Below, piece after piece: positions 1 through 10,625 of a stretch of DNA of 64,000 bases. The notes beneath the pieces are model-generated. The model searched no databases. It saw nothing but the letters and a program-made list of their open reading frames with translations, and had not been told where the DNA came from. Source of the DNA: Batillaria attramentaria. Lineage: Eukaryota; Mollusca; Gastropoda; Batillariidae. The position numbers and the translations under genes are program-made. Every line of letters starts with the position of its first letter. The stretch's first letter is position 1. The stretch spans positions 315,001 through 379,000 of the forward strand of contig JACVVK020000167.1 of NCBI GenBank assembly GCA_018292915.2, read 5' to 3'.

Positions 1-182
1 CATCACGGGGCGGGTTGGTGGGTGTTTAGGAGATTAACGCCCTTTTCCACCACGTATTGGTGATATCAAAGACGGGGCAACGAGAAAAAGGCCAGCACAA
101 ATATTTGGCCCCAGCCGGGATTCGAATTCACGACCCGAGCATTGAAAGTCCAGCGCTCTACCATTCGGCTGTCCCGGCTCTC
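1..182 (-). repeat. tRNA-derived SINE, family B, copy 1
   Basis: Read on the minus strand this is a tRNA-like head (box A around TAGCCGAATGGTAGAGCG, box B GTTCGAATCCC-like) followed by a tRNA-unrelated body ending in a motif rich in CACCCACC. The same layout recurs at 3622-3803, 6873-7109, 38422-39164 (interrupted), 40122-40286 and 51960-52097. It is truncated by the window edge. It is not a functional tRNA gene because the cloverleaf pairing is incomplete and the head always carries the same body. Confidence 0.85.
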
Positions 183-220
183 ATCACTGTGTGGTAGATA
201 GGTGTGAATCGCACGTGTAG

Positions 221-592
221 GGGCCGTCGGTGGTCTAGTGGCTAAGAGACTGCGTCACCAAAGCGAGGGGTCAGGTTCGAGTTCCCCACTCGGGGCAGAG
301 ACTGATGTTTTCTTTCTCGTACATAGCACCGTTCATTCGGGCCGATCGTCGGGGGTTCTCTCCGGGTACTCCGGCTTCCTCCCCCTCTGTTTTGGGAAAT
401 GTTCAGCCCACACAATTTGAAAATAAAATGCAAATCTAAATTCGGAAACTTAAATTGCTGAGCTGAGTCCTTCGCACCACGTGACTGTAATGTGTTTCAT
501 ATTCAGTGTGTGAGAAGAATACATGTGGTTTCACGTGAGCGTGTGTGTTGGGTTGAGCTCGCGGCGCTTTGAGCCAGTTTAAAGAAATAGTA
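221..592 (+). repeat. tRNA-derived SINE, family A, copy 1
   Basis: The head reads GGTCTAGTGGTTAAGAGAC-like (box A) with a GGTTCGAGTTCC box B. The body contains CTCCGGGTACTCCGGCTTCC and ends in a CGCGGCGCTTTGAGCC stretch that other copies follow with AAAGCGCCTATACAATACTC and (ATT)n. Related copies lie at 2115-2511, 3279-3588 and, on the other strand, 37690-37982. This copy ends about 40 nt before the first recognisable exon of the LRRK-like gene. Confidence 0.85.
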
Positions 593-634
593 GTGTCTTC
601 TGAAATCATGTTTGTGACCCTTTTTTTAACACAG

Positions 635-3600
635 TTCCTGAGTCTGGAGTCGGAGACGGGAGACACCTTGACCTTTGAATGTTGTGCCTGTGAGCAGTTC
701 AGGTAAGTAGGTTTGTTGTCGCCATAGTTGTTGCTTTTGTCTCGCTCTTATTTTATTGTTGGTCTTCGTTGTTTGTTTGTTTGTTTAGTTGTTGTTTCTG
801 TTAGTTTTTGTTTTTTGTTTGTTTGTTTTTTTCGGGTTTTTTTTTTGTTTGTTTGTTCGGTTGTTTTTTGTTGTTGTTGGTTTTGTTTTGGTTTTTGTTT
901 TTTTTTTTTTTTGGGGGGGGGGTGTTTTGGGTTTGGGTTTTTGTTTTTGTTTTTTTGAGGGGGGGGGGGGTGTTTTCTTGTTTGTTGTTGTTGTAGTTAG
1001 TGTTGTTGTTGGGGGGGGGGGTGTCGTTCTGTTTTTTGTTTGTTTTTTGGTTTGTTTTGTTTTGCTTTGTTGTTTTGTTGTTGTTTTGTTTTTTCGGGGG
1101 GGGGGGGGTGGACACTTTATTTTCATTTCCTTGTTAGTAGTTTCCTTCTTTGGTCGTTGTTGTATTTTAGGGGATTTTTTAAGGTTTGTGTTTTCGTTGT
1201 TGTCATAATTTGTTTTTCTAAATACAAAGTAACGGTGCATGAGAAAACTTCTTCGTAGCGAATTCCCGTTATCTATTTGTCAGGTGAGTTTACATGTGGT
1301 AGCAGCTACAAAAACACGCTGAACAGCTGTCTTTCTATAATTATTATATAAATATTAATAAAATAGTTCTTTATAAACATGACTGTGTACATTGTGTTTG
1401 AGCAGGTGAGGCCAGTGTGGGTGTGTTACGGACACCAGACACAGTGCAAGGTGTGTGTCGTGGACTGCAAGGAGGGCACTATGACCGACCTCTCCATACA
1501 GGTAGGATGCAAGTTAATAGAAAATCCTGCATTTTTTTTTTTTTTTTTTTTTTACGCCTGATCAGCAACCTGTATCCGAAATATTTCGCCCGCAATTCAG
1601 TTTTGTTTTTAAGTTTTGTATGGCTGTAGTACAGGCAAAATTTGTATGCAAAATAATGCAGCGACAGAAGACACTGGCTGTGCAGCCATTGTGTCTCTGT
1701 TCGCGTGTCCTCTGGCAGGGGAGACAACTCTGTTTCGAAAATACACTAGGTATTGGGTGGCGCTGCACCGCGGCGACGCGCTTCCCCTGGCGGAGGCAGG
1801 CCGAATTTTCCAAAAGAGACAACAACGAAAAAAAAAAATAAACGAACGAATGACAAAATATTTAGCTACGTTTGTGCAACTGGATTTGCTGCTGTGTTTC
1901 AGTTGTCCAGCCGCGTGATGAGTCTGTGCGCCATACCAGACGCCATGTTGTTCGGAACTCTGGCCTGGAACATTGTGTGCTACAGAGAGACCGACAGGTA
2001 CTTATACATGCTGAATACTTCAGCGCACATGATACGTTTCTTTTTCTGCTCTTCGGTGCCTATAAATGTCAGCCAGCTTACTTCCTTCAATTTTTTTTTC
2101 CAACCAAAGACAATGGGGCGGTCGGTGGTCTAGTGGTTAAGAGACTTGTCACTAATGCGAGAGGTCAAGGGTTGGAGTCCCACCCGGGGCAAAGCATTTT
2201 TCCTTCTCGTATGTGGCACCGTTCATTCGGGCCAATCGTCGGGGGTTCTCTCCGGGTACTCCGGCTTCCTCCCCCTCTGCTTTGGAAATGTTCAGCCCAC
2301 CAAATTTGAAAAATAAAAGCAATTCTAAATTCCGAAATTTAAATAGCTGAGCTGACCCTTCGCACCACGTGATTGTAATGTGTTTATGTCCAGTGTGTGA
2401 AAGAATGCGTGTGATTCACGTGAGCGTGCGTGTTGGGATCAGCTCGCGGCGCTTTGAGCCAATGCATGAAATTGGGTAAAGCGCCTATACAATACTCATT
2501 ATTATTATTAATGGTTTCCAGAAGCAAGACACATGGACAAGCTGCATTTCAAAAATGAAGCCTAGAAAACGTAATTTTGATAGTCTGCCCATGCAGCGTG
2601 CGTGCCACCCCCACATACTGAAATAGCTCAAAACTGTGCACTCTGTTATTCACGCCCCGCACATGCCCAAGGATATGCTGAAAAATAGTTCCCCCATCAA
2701 GTCAAGTCTGCCATTCACCAACACATCAGACATGCCTCTTTTCTTCCAAAACCAAAAATTGGTATCAAATGCACTTTGAACAAATAAAAAAAATCAAGAA
2801 AGCAAGGGAAATTCACTTTAATAATGCCGGTTACTCCCTAACCTGCCTCATTTGCATTGTGCATGTTCTTTGACCTTGAAAGGTTCAGGGCGTCGGACTT
2901 GCAACACTCCCACTAAGCCAGATCAAAATTCATGCACACACAATTTTTTTTTTTTTTTTAGTGCGGCCTTTGGTGCACAACCCCAAATTTACTTGGTCGG
3001 GATTGAGTTAAAACAATAACAACAACACACCCACGTAAGCCAAACAATATCGTTTTGCAGCAAATGTTTTCTAACGCTCGTCTTGTCTGCTTCAGGTCGT
3101 TCGTGTGGGAGCAACAGCTCCATGACGCTGTGTTGTCCATCTGTCAGTTTGAGGACTCAAGCGGCTGTCGGGTTTTCGCCGGCCTTGCTGATGGCACATT
3201 GGCTGTTCTTGAGGTATGGGGGTTCAGTTCCAACTAAGTATTTTCTGGTCAGTGTGCTGGTATTTTTTATTTGTTTATCGTTGGGGGTTCTGTCCGGTAC
3301 TACGGCTTCCTCTCTGGAAATGTTCAGTCCACACAGTTTGAAAATAACTGCAATTCTAAAATTCCGAAACTTAAATAGCTGAGCTGACCCTTCGCACCAC
3401 GTGATTGTAATGTGTTCATGTCCTTGTGTGTGAGAGAATGCGTGTGATTCACGTGAGCGTGCGTGTTGGGTTGAGTTCGCGGCGCTTTTGAGCCGATTCA
3501 GGAAACTGGGTACAGCGCCTATACAATACTCAGTTGCTATCATTATTATTATTATTATTATTGTTATTATTAGTATTAGTATTATTTTCGTGGAGAGAGA

Positions 3601-5603
3601 TAGAGAGACAGACAGACAGACAGGGTGGATGCATGGGTGTTTGGGAGTTTCACGTCCTTTTCCACCACGTTATGGGTGATATCAAAGACTGGGGCTACGA
3701 GAAAAAGGCCAGCACAAATAATTATGTGGCCCCCAGCCGGGATTCGAACTCACGACCCGAGCATTGGGAGTCCAGTGCTCTACCATTCGGCTATCCTGGC
3801 TCCCCACACATACAGACAGACACACATGCAGACAGACAGACAGACAGAGACAGAGAGATACATGGGGACCACATACTTTTGCTGTTTGCACCGTTACAAT
3901 GTGAGGCAAATTACAGTGTATCTCGTAATAAATTGTCTGGTATGCATAAAGAAACCTGTGTCTGTGCAGAATGTTTCGACGGACACAACGTTCTACGACC
4001 GTGATGTACATTCATGATTTGGTCAGTCCCCGGTCACGTGTCTCAGACTGATCGACAGCAATCACCTCTGTGTGCGCATGCGGCAACACTGTGTCCATCA
4101 TCCGGCCAGAGTCAGCGATGTGTCCTCATTTCCAACGCGTCCTTTGAGTAATGCTAGTCTATTTTCTGTTCAGGCCAAGAAAGCCACGTCACCCAAATCC
4201 ATTCGCGTCATCTTTGCCTCTCTTGTGCGCAAAAAGTCCCAGCTTCACTGGCAGCTTGCCTCCTCTGGCGTAACCCCTGGCATGCACTTTGCCCTACCAA
4301 ATACCAAAAAAAAAATAAAAAAATCACGAAAACCCGGCTTTTGTGTGACAACAAAAATCACAACAAACTAGCACGCTGGCCAAAGCTGGCTCCGCATGTA
4401 AAGTCTGAGGTTAGGGATTTTATTCCCGGGTTAGAGTCTAACCTTGAACTAAACAAGCTCTAGGGTTAAATTTTCTGCGGGTCCATTCCAGCATGATGCC
4501 TAAGCCGTTATAGAAAGATTTATTTCTTCCTTTCTTCGCCTCCTTTTTTGTATAATTTTGTTTTTTGGGTTGTTTTTTTTGTTTTGTGTGTTTGTTTCTT
4601 TTGTCCTAGTCTGGGTTTAGGCCCGTAGCCGTGGGTTAATTTAACCTCGACTTTTAACATTCGAGCCCAGGGCCCTTCAAACAAACACTAAACCTTACTC
4701 CTCGCTCAATGTGTGGTTCTTTCGCCTGCAGCACGCTGGACGCTGTAGACAGCTTCACAGTGTCGTCGAACCCGTATGACCACATCCTGTCTCTACAGCC
4801 TGGACTTTCCGGGAGTGTGGATCATCGGTCCGTGGGTCCTCATATCCTGGAGCTGTGGGACCCTGAGACACTGTGCTGCAAGATGCTGTATGACACGCGT
4901 GCTGGCAGATACCCAACCTCCGGAAGGTGAGGTCTTGTGGTTTTGCTGTTGTTTGTTGTTGTTTGTTGTCCCCCCACCCCCCTTTTTTTTTTGAGGGTGG
5001 GGGAGCTGGGGGGAGGGGATGGTGGTGGTTTTGGTTTTTGTTCTTGGGTTGTTTGGTTTTTGTTGTTGGGTTTTTCTTTTCTTTCTTTTTTGTTTGTTTG
5101 TATGTTGTTGTAGTTTTTGTTGCTGGTTGTTTGTTTGTTTGTTGTAGGTTTGTTTGTTGTTTCTTTTGGGGGTGAGGGGGGTGGGGTGGACGGGGGCCTT
5201 CGTTTGTTTTTTGTTGTTGGTTTTTTCCCTTTTTTGTATGTTGTTGTGGTTTTTGTTGTTGGTTTTTTTCCCTTTTTTGTATGTTGTTGTGGTTTTTGTT
5301 GTCGGTTTTTTCCCCTTTTTTGTATGTTGTGTGGTTTTTGTTGTCGGTTTTTTCCCTTTTTTTGTATGTTGTTGTGGTTTTTGTTGTCGGTTTTTTCCCC
5401 TTTTTTTGTATGTTGTTGTGGTTTTTGTTGTTGGATTTTTGCTTATTCTTTCATTTGTTTGTTGTTGGTTTTTTGTTTTGTTTTCTTTGTTGTTGTTGTT
5501 GTTTTGAGTTTGTTTTTGTTTTGTTTTTTGTTCTGTTTTGGTTGTTTTGTTTGTTTGTTTGGGGGTTTTTTTTTGTTGTTTTTTTGTTGTTGTTGGGGTT
5601 TTT

Positions 5604-5634
<31 letters not shown>

Positions 5635-8600
5635 TGAGCGGGGGCGTTGTTGTGTTGGTCTTTCTGATTGTTTTGGGTTTGTGTGTTTGTTGTTTTTATT
5701 TATTCATGGCGTTCGGCAAAGTTAACAGCCCATGTGACAAGTATGGTTATTTCTAGCCGTGTGTTTCACACTCTCTAACCTTTTTACCTCTAATTTCAAT
5801 CTTCTCTCAGGACGACGAGGCGTACTTTCAACAGGGCACGCATCACCTGCATCCTTCCCTCGACTACTCCGTGTGGGTGGGCACTGGGGAAGGAAGTCTC
5901 ATCACCTACGACTGTCTTCACGCACCAGGGCTCTAAGGACACCGTCTGACTCCTCCTCTTTTGTGGGATCCTATTCTGAAGGGTTTTTCGGCCTTTGTCG
6001 GCAGTAAGGAGGAAGGTTGACACAGGGAGGGGACGACCTTCGACCCGGTGAGGGAGGCAGAGCAGTGAGGGTAAGAGGGTGTTTTTTTTTTTTTTTTTTT
6101 TTTTTTGGGGGGGGGTGGGTTGCTTGTTGGGTTTTTTTGTCTTTTTTTTTTGTTTGTTTTTTGTTGGTTTTTTTGTTTGTTTGTTTTTTTGTTTTAGTTT
6201 TTTGTTCTTTGTTTGTTTTGTTGTGTTTTTGTTTTTGTTTTTTTTTTGGGTTTTTGTTTTGTTTTGTTTTTTGTTTTTTTTTTTTGTTTGTTTTTTTTTT
6301 TTGGGGGGGGGGGGGGTGTTGGGGGTATTGGAACGTTTTTGAAGTTATGATAATGGGGTTGTCATATGACTGTACACTGTGTGCTTTGCTGGTTTTCTCA
6401 AGCAGTTATTGTGGCAAAAACCCACTACGTCCATGACGTCACTTTTATGGGTCAAAGGGGTGGATTTCAAGATGAAAGAGATTGACGTAATGGTCTTTTT
6501 TCCTCGGAATGACGTCAGTGAACTTACTGCTTTCTTTCCACGTTTCAGTCATATTCGAAACTGCATGTGCTTCCCTGTTTGTAGTGGTCTGTAGTAAAAA
6601 AAAAAATCAAAAAAAAAAGGTTTGCCGGGACCATGCCATGCGTTGTACTCATTTGTGCCGGGTGCACGCGATTTGCTAAAATCTGGGGGGGGCCTTCGCC
6701 CTTTTGATTGACAGGAGTTGGACTTGTTTATTCAACCCTAACGACTTTGTGACTTAATGTTTCTAAACGGGTCAGTGTAACTTTTCAGTCGGGGTCTTCA
6801 GCATTGTAAAACCGTATGGATTTTGCGTCAAAGCTGTTATGACATGTATACTACAGTTACACGCCCCTTCATGGGGGGCCGAGATAGCCGAATGGTAGAG
6901 CGTTGGGCTCTCAATGCTCGTGTCGTGAGTTCGAATCCCGGCTGGGGTCAGATATTTGTACTGGCCTGTTTTCTCGTTCCCCGTCGTTGATAACACCCCT
7001 ACGTGGTGGAAAAGGGGCGTTAAACTCCCAAACACCCACCCACCCCACCCGAACCTTACGTGGTGGAAAAAGGGGCGTTAAACTCCCAAACACCCACCCA
7101 CCCCACCCGCCCTTTCACGCACACCGGCCTAAGTCTTCCAGTTCATGAGTACACGGTAGATGGCGTCAAGTTCTTTCTGATCGCTGACTCATCAGTAACT
7201 GTAGCTCATCGTCATCTGCTTGTGTTCCAGGTGCGTCAGCTGTACCGGTCCCAGCAGGAATCCGACGACGACCACGTGAGGATGTCGTGCCTGGTCCTCT
7301 CCACCACCAGCACCCTGGTCAACAACAGCTGCGAGTCCGTCAGCCACAACCCGGGCTCCGACCCGAACACCACCTTCACTACCACTACCACCCCAGCCGC
7401 ACACAACACCAGCGAGGATGGAGAGGCAGGAGGGAGGGGGCGGTGAGGATGGGGAGGAGAAGGAGGAGGGAGAGGCAGCGGACACGACGTTGACGACACT
7501 GGAGGCCTGCACCCTTGATGGAGTCACCTCCGCGGAGTATGAGAGTGAAGGGATAACGCCGACGGCTAGCTTCTGCCAACACCAAGACTCCACGTACGGT
7601 TCGGCGACTGACTTGGGGGCCGGGAGGCGAATGCAGCCCAACAACAGAAGACAGAAGTATTGTGAGAGAGTTCGGACAAAGCCGCTGATCAGGCTTGGCA
7701 GTACCGATGAAACCTCAAGGTCGTGATGAGAGAGCGCCCGAGGCAGAGGTGTCAGGACCAAGGAAAAGCGCCCCAGTCTTCAGACCCTGCAAGTTCTGTC
7801 TCCTCACAAGACGTGTCGTCCCCGAGAGCGTGAAAGCCGTGAACCACAGCGAGCACGACAAGGACACCGCTAGACGCTCATCGCCGTCTTCCATGAACGG
7901 AGTTTCGAAGTTTTACATCGGCGACGAACGTCAGAAGAAGGTGAAGAAGATGATGAACGGGTCCGTCCCTGTTGACGCCAACGGCAATAACAAGCAGAGC
8001 GGACGCTTCATTTGTGGCTGAGAAGAACTTGAACAATGCAGAGTCCAGAGAGAAGAGCCAGTCTGGAGGGTCATCAGAGAAGAATGGGTCTGAGGTCACA
8101 CAGCATACGAAAGACCAGACAGACGGACATTCCACACTGCCGGACGCGACTGGTGAGGGTGAGAGGTCAGGAAGGACTACCAGTGAGTCAGGCATTGATG
8201 TCGCCAGCTCTGACGGCTCTTTCCTGACCAAATCACGCAGCAGCACACGATCGTCTCACGACACCATCGAGGAAGATCCTCATTTTTCCAGGGACACGCA
8301 GGAAGGTGGGTCAGTCAGGGTCGACTGCTAACAGCAGTGCTGCAGACTCACACAAAAAGCTCACGTTGAAGGCGTCGATGGGGAGTTCGTTCACGTCTTC
8401 CGTCGACTCGCGTCACTCAGAGTCAGATGAGGTCTTCCAGGACGCCGCTGAAGACTTTGTCTACACGAAGAACATGTCTCCTGTCTCTGTGACGTCACCA
8501 AGCAGCACTGTGGAGGAGTCGCAGTACGAGACAGGCGCGGACGAAGCCACCTCGCAGTATGAAACCGGCCAGGATGACGAGATGTCACGGGAGAACAGTT

Positions 8601-10625
8601 TTCAGAGTCTGAACAGAGACGGAGAGTCACTGGACGAGAGCGGTGTCAGTGGCACAGACCGAGGGAAAATCAAGGGTCAGGAAAACTCGTCCCCAGAGCT
8701 TGTTCGTCCCGAGGAGCAGGAAAGCCACACCCTGGCAGCTGTGTGGATCGGAAAGCTGAGAAGAACCTCAGCAAAGCTCCTACAAGGAAGAACGCGGTGG
8801 TCACCAGCCCGACGTCCAACCTGGACAACAGCGCCATCCACACCATGGCTGCTACAAACGGCCACCACCAACAGCAAACCCATCACCATTACCAGCAACG
8901 GCACCCACACTGGAAACGAAGGCGGCGGTAACAGCAGCAGCGGCACGTCACTGAAGGAACGAGCGAGCTCCGAGTCCAGCGTGGCCGAGAACCTGCAGCC
9001 TGCCGACCCAGAGGCGCAGTACCGGCCTCGACTACCACCACCTGCACGTGGACTCTGTCTCAGACATGGACAGCGTCGGCGATGACACCTTCCGGCGACA
9101 GTCGACGCAGCAGTTCAAGTCTTCAGCGACTGTTTGGAACGGGAACAAGCTGCCCAGCACCCACTTCCGGCAGGAGTATGAAGAGAGCAGCGATGGCGGT
9201 GACTGCAGACTCCACTCCCTCGACTGCGACCCGTCTTCCTTCATATTCCCCCAGGATTACTACAGCCTGAGGGAGGGAGGGGACCACGTGGGGCGGGCCA
9301 TGATGAGCCTCTCCTCATCCATGCTGCAGACTCCGGCCTTGAGCACCATCAGCTGCAGGACCTGGTCCAGCTACGACGAGGTGTCCACTCCATCCCGCGC
9401 GGACTGCGAGTCTGGTCGATCTGGGAGGAACACGCGAGGCAACAGCCTGTCGGGTGTGGGGAACGTCGGGTACCTGCCGCGGAACAACTCCCAGCTGAGC
9501 ACCACCGTCAGCATGGCCAGCACCGCAGAGCTTCTGTATGGGGCCGACATGACGCTGATGTCCAAGAACAAGATCTCGGACAAGCCGGTCAAATGTCTGC
9601 TGCTCTATCAGTAAGTACATGATTATAGACATCCTGTTACACCCTAGTGAGGTAAACCAGTAGCAATAAGCAGTTATTGTCTTCGTTATTGTCAGATATC
9701 AGACGTCATAACTTCGGCCATCAGACTTGAAAAAGAAATCCTGAAAATTGGCCAAGGTCCAAGGGCCATACTCAAACATACTAAACCTTATGAGGTGGAA
9801 ATGTGTCAGCTGTTTGAGAATATCTAGCCATTTGAGAATGAGTTGTGCCATTTAAAAAAAACACTATTTTCTAAAACTTGAAACGTATTCAAGTGACAAG
9901 AACATGACTTATGAATGTTTTAGTTTGGTTTTTCAAATTTCAAATTTGTTAGCCACCATAAGCATGCCGTAATTTATGATCACTTTTTCAGGTTTGAAGG
10001 GAAACCTGTTGTTCTAAGCTTCTCCGGCTGCCACAGTGATGATGAGGCGGTTCTGAAGTGGACCAGAGAAAAAGATGAGGCACGTGTCACCTTCACACTC
10101 CAAGTTCAACATTCTGTCCACCCCCACCCCCCCCCCCCCCTTTCACCACACACACCCTCCAACCACCTCCTTCCCTCCCTGAAAAAAAAAAATAAATGAG
10201 TGAAGCAGTTGGTCAACAAAAAAGATAGCACAATTTTTGCTATACATATTGGCTAGACCCATGAGATATTTTTCAAAGAACATTTTCCATGCAAAACTTG
10301 TAAAGGACCTGAGTCAGCATTTGGTAACAGTCCTGATCATTTGTATGATGATGATTTTTCTGATATTAGTTTTTACAGAATGACAAACATACGCTTCCAT
10401 TAGTGTAGCTGTACATCTTCTACGTCATTAAAATGACTGTGTACTTACATGTTTGATGTGTTTACTTTACCTTAGATGCTGTGGACAAACGACCCAATTC
10501 TGGAATACAACCCTGCGACCAAGACGACCAAATTGCCGACGTACATGCGAGCCAGGCTGTCGAGCTCCTCCTCAACTCAGAGTAAACACCATCGCTTCAG
10601 TGTAGACAGCCAGAGTAGTCAGTAA
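635..10625 (+). CDS. LRRK1-like ROCO kinase, C-terminal WD40 half, multi-exon, with many frameshifts
   Basis: Proposed exons: 635-702, a tentative 1244-1283, 1406-1501, 1903-1997, 3096-3213, 4027-4147, 4732-4926, 5811 to about 6047, 7231-9610, 9992-10079 and 10476-10625 (stop TAA 10623). Seen: beta-propeller-like blades VRPVWVCYG, VFAGLADGTLAVLE, SPVTCLRLIDSNHLCV, ELWDPETLCCKMLYD and DYSVWVGTGEGSLITYD. A Ser/Asp/Glu/Gln-rich 2.4-kb exon follows, then a conserved-looking end WTNDPILEYNPATKTTKLP. LRRK1/LRRK2 proteins end in a WD40 domain after ROC-COR-kinase, and blade order and spacing resemble that; the kinase would lie left of the window. Odd: codons stay sensible but the frame jumps at about 4070, 4100-4130, 4915, 5830, 5860, 5915, and seven times in 7231-9610, so no single conceptual protein is possible. 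Alternatives are JIP3/4-like or ARHGEF10-like propellers, which have different C-terminal tails. The intron after 10079 appears to use a GC donor. Confidence 0.58.
720..1200 (+). repeat. T/G-only low-complexity tract in LRRK-like intron
   Basis: About 480 bases are almost entirely T and G on the + strand: GTTT and GTT microrepeats, poly-T runs, and poly-G runs near 915-922, 959-970, 1011-1021 and 1095-1108. No gene is supported; the long open frames here (FFF/VVV/CCC proteins, or K/T/P-rich on the other strand) are composition artefacts. Confidence 0.9.
2115..2511 (+). repeat. tRNA-derived SINE, family A, copy 2 (full length)
   Basis: This is the most complete family A copy. It has a tRNA-like head, a middle body, the CGCGGCGCTTTGAGCC and AAAGCGCCTATACAATACTC motifs and a terminal (ATT)n tail. 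It lies in the intron between LRRK-like exons 1903-1997 and 3096-3213. Confidence 0.85.
3279..3588 (+). repeat. SINE family A, headless copy 3
   Basis: The tRNA head is missing. The body starts at GTTGGGGGTTCTGTCCGG, matches copies 1 and 2, and ends in a long (ATT)n tail at 3541-3588. It starts 65 nt after the LRRK-like exon ending at 3213. Confidence 0.8.
3622..3803 (-). repeat. SINE family B, copy 2, in a GACA microsatellite
   Basis: Minus-strand tRNA-like SINE with the same head and body as 1-182. (GACA)n/(CAGA)n tracts flank it on both sides (3605-3621 and about 3813-3850), which suggests insertion into, or expansion around, a tetranucleotide repeat. Confidence 0.8.
4930..5700 (+). repeat. 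T/G-only tract containing a 43-bp minisatellite
   Basis: About 770 bases are nearly pure T/G with short C runs. A minisatellite lies at about 5219-5440: the marker GTATGTTGTTGTGG begins at about 5236, 5279, 5322, 5364 and 5408, a 42-44 bp period over about five units. It ends in a poly-T to poly-G junction at about 5607-5634. It occupies the LRRK-like intron between 4926 and 5811. No gene is supported here. Confidence 0.88.
6073..6320 (+). repeat. T/G-only tract with two T(n)G(n) junctions
   Basis: This starts with a roughly 26-nt poly-T running directly into a poly-G (6080-6117) and ends with another T-run to G-run junction (about 6290-6316). The strand bias matches the tracts at 720-1200 and 4930-5700. 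Confidence 0.88.
6873..7109 (+). repeat. SINE family B, copy 3, with duplicated 3' tail
   Basis: Plus-strand copy with intact-looking box A and box B (GTTCGAATCCC). Its terminal roughly 52 bp (TACGTGGTGGAAAAGGGGCG through the CACCCACC tail) occurs twice in tandem, at 7000-7051 and 7057-7109, so the 3' end has undergone a short tandem duplication. Confidence 0.85.
7231..9610 (+). CDS. Large low-complexity exon of the LRRK-like gene, frameshifted
   Basis: The exon follows a pyrimidine-rich acceptor (TGTGTTCCAG) and ends at a GTAAGT donor. Coding character (Ser, Glu, Asp, Gln, Thr-rich, plausible codon use) continues throughout but moves between frames at about 7415-7445, 7700-7726, 7975-8021, 8306-8331, 8735-8745, 8880-8925 and 9020-9048. 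Six of the seven jumps are in the +1 direction, as if one extra base lies near each point; the one at about 8740 runs the other way. The final segment, from SVSDMDSVGDDTFRR to DKPVKCLLLYQ, is uninterrupted for nearly 190 codons. Function is unknown; the family carries long variable inserts in this part. Confidence 0.6.

Noticed and set aside
221..300. Possible tRNA genes at SINE heads (also 2115, 6873, 20650, 40286)
   Set aside because: Box A/B are present, but each is fused to a repeated tRNA-unrelated body, so these are SINEs rather than tRNA genes.
728..1258. Several overlapping open frames on both strands (Phe/Val/Cys-rich or Lys/Thr/Pro-rich)
   Set aside because: They exist only because the DNA is almost pure T/G; both strands are open at once and there is no motif.
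4927..5756. Open frames of 80-200 codons rich in LFVVGFFPF-type repeats that look like membrane proteins
   Set aside because: They are translations of the 43-bp T/G minisatellite in an intron.
7192..7761. 189-codon minus-strand frame, Pro/Ser/Val-rich
   Set aside because: Antisense to the low-complexity LRRK-like exon; composition effect only.
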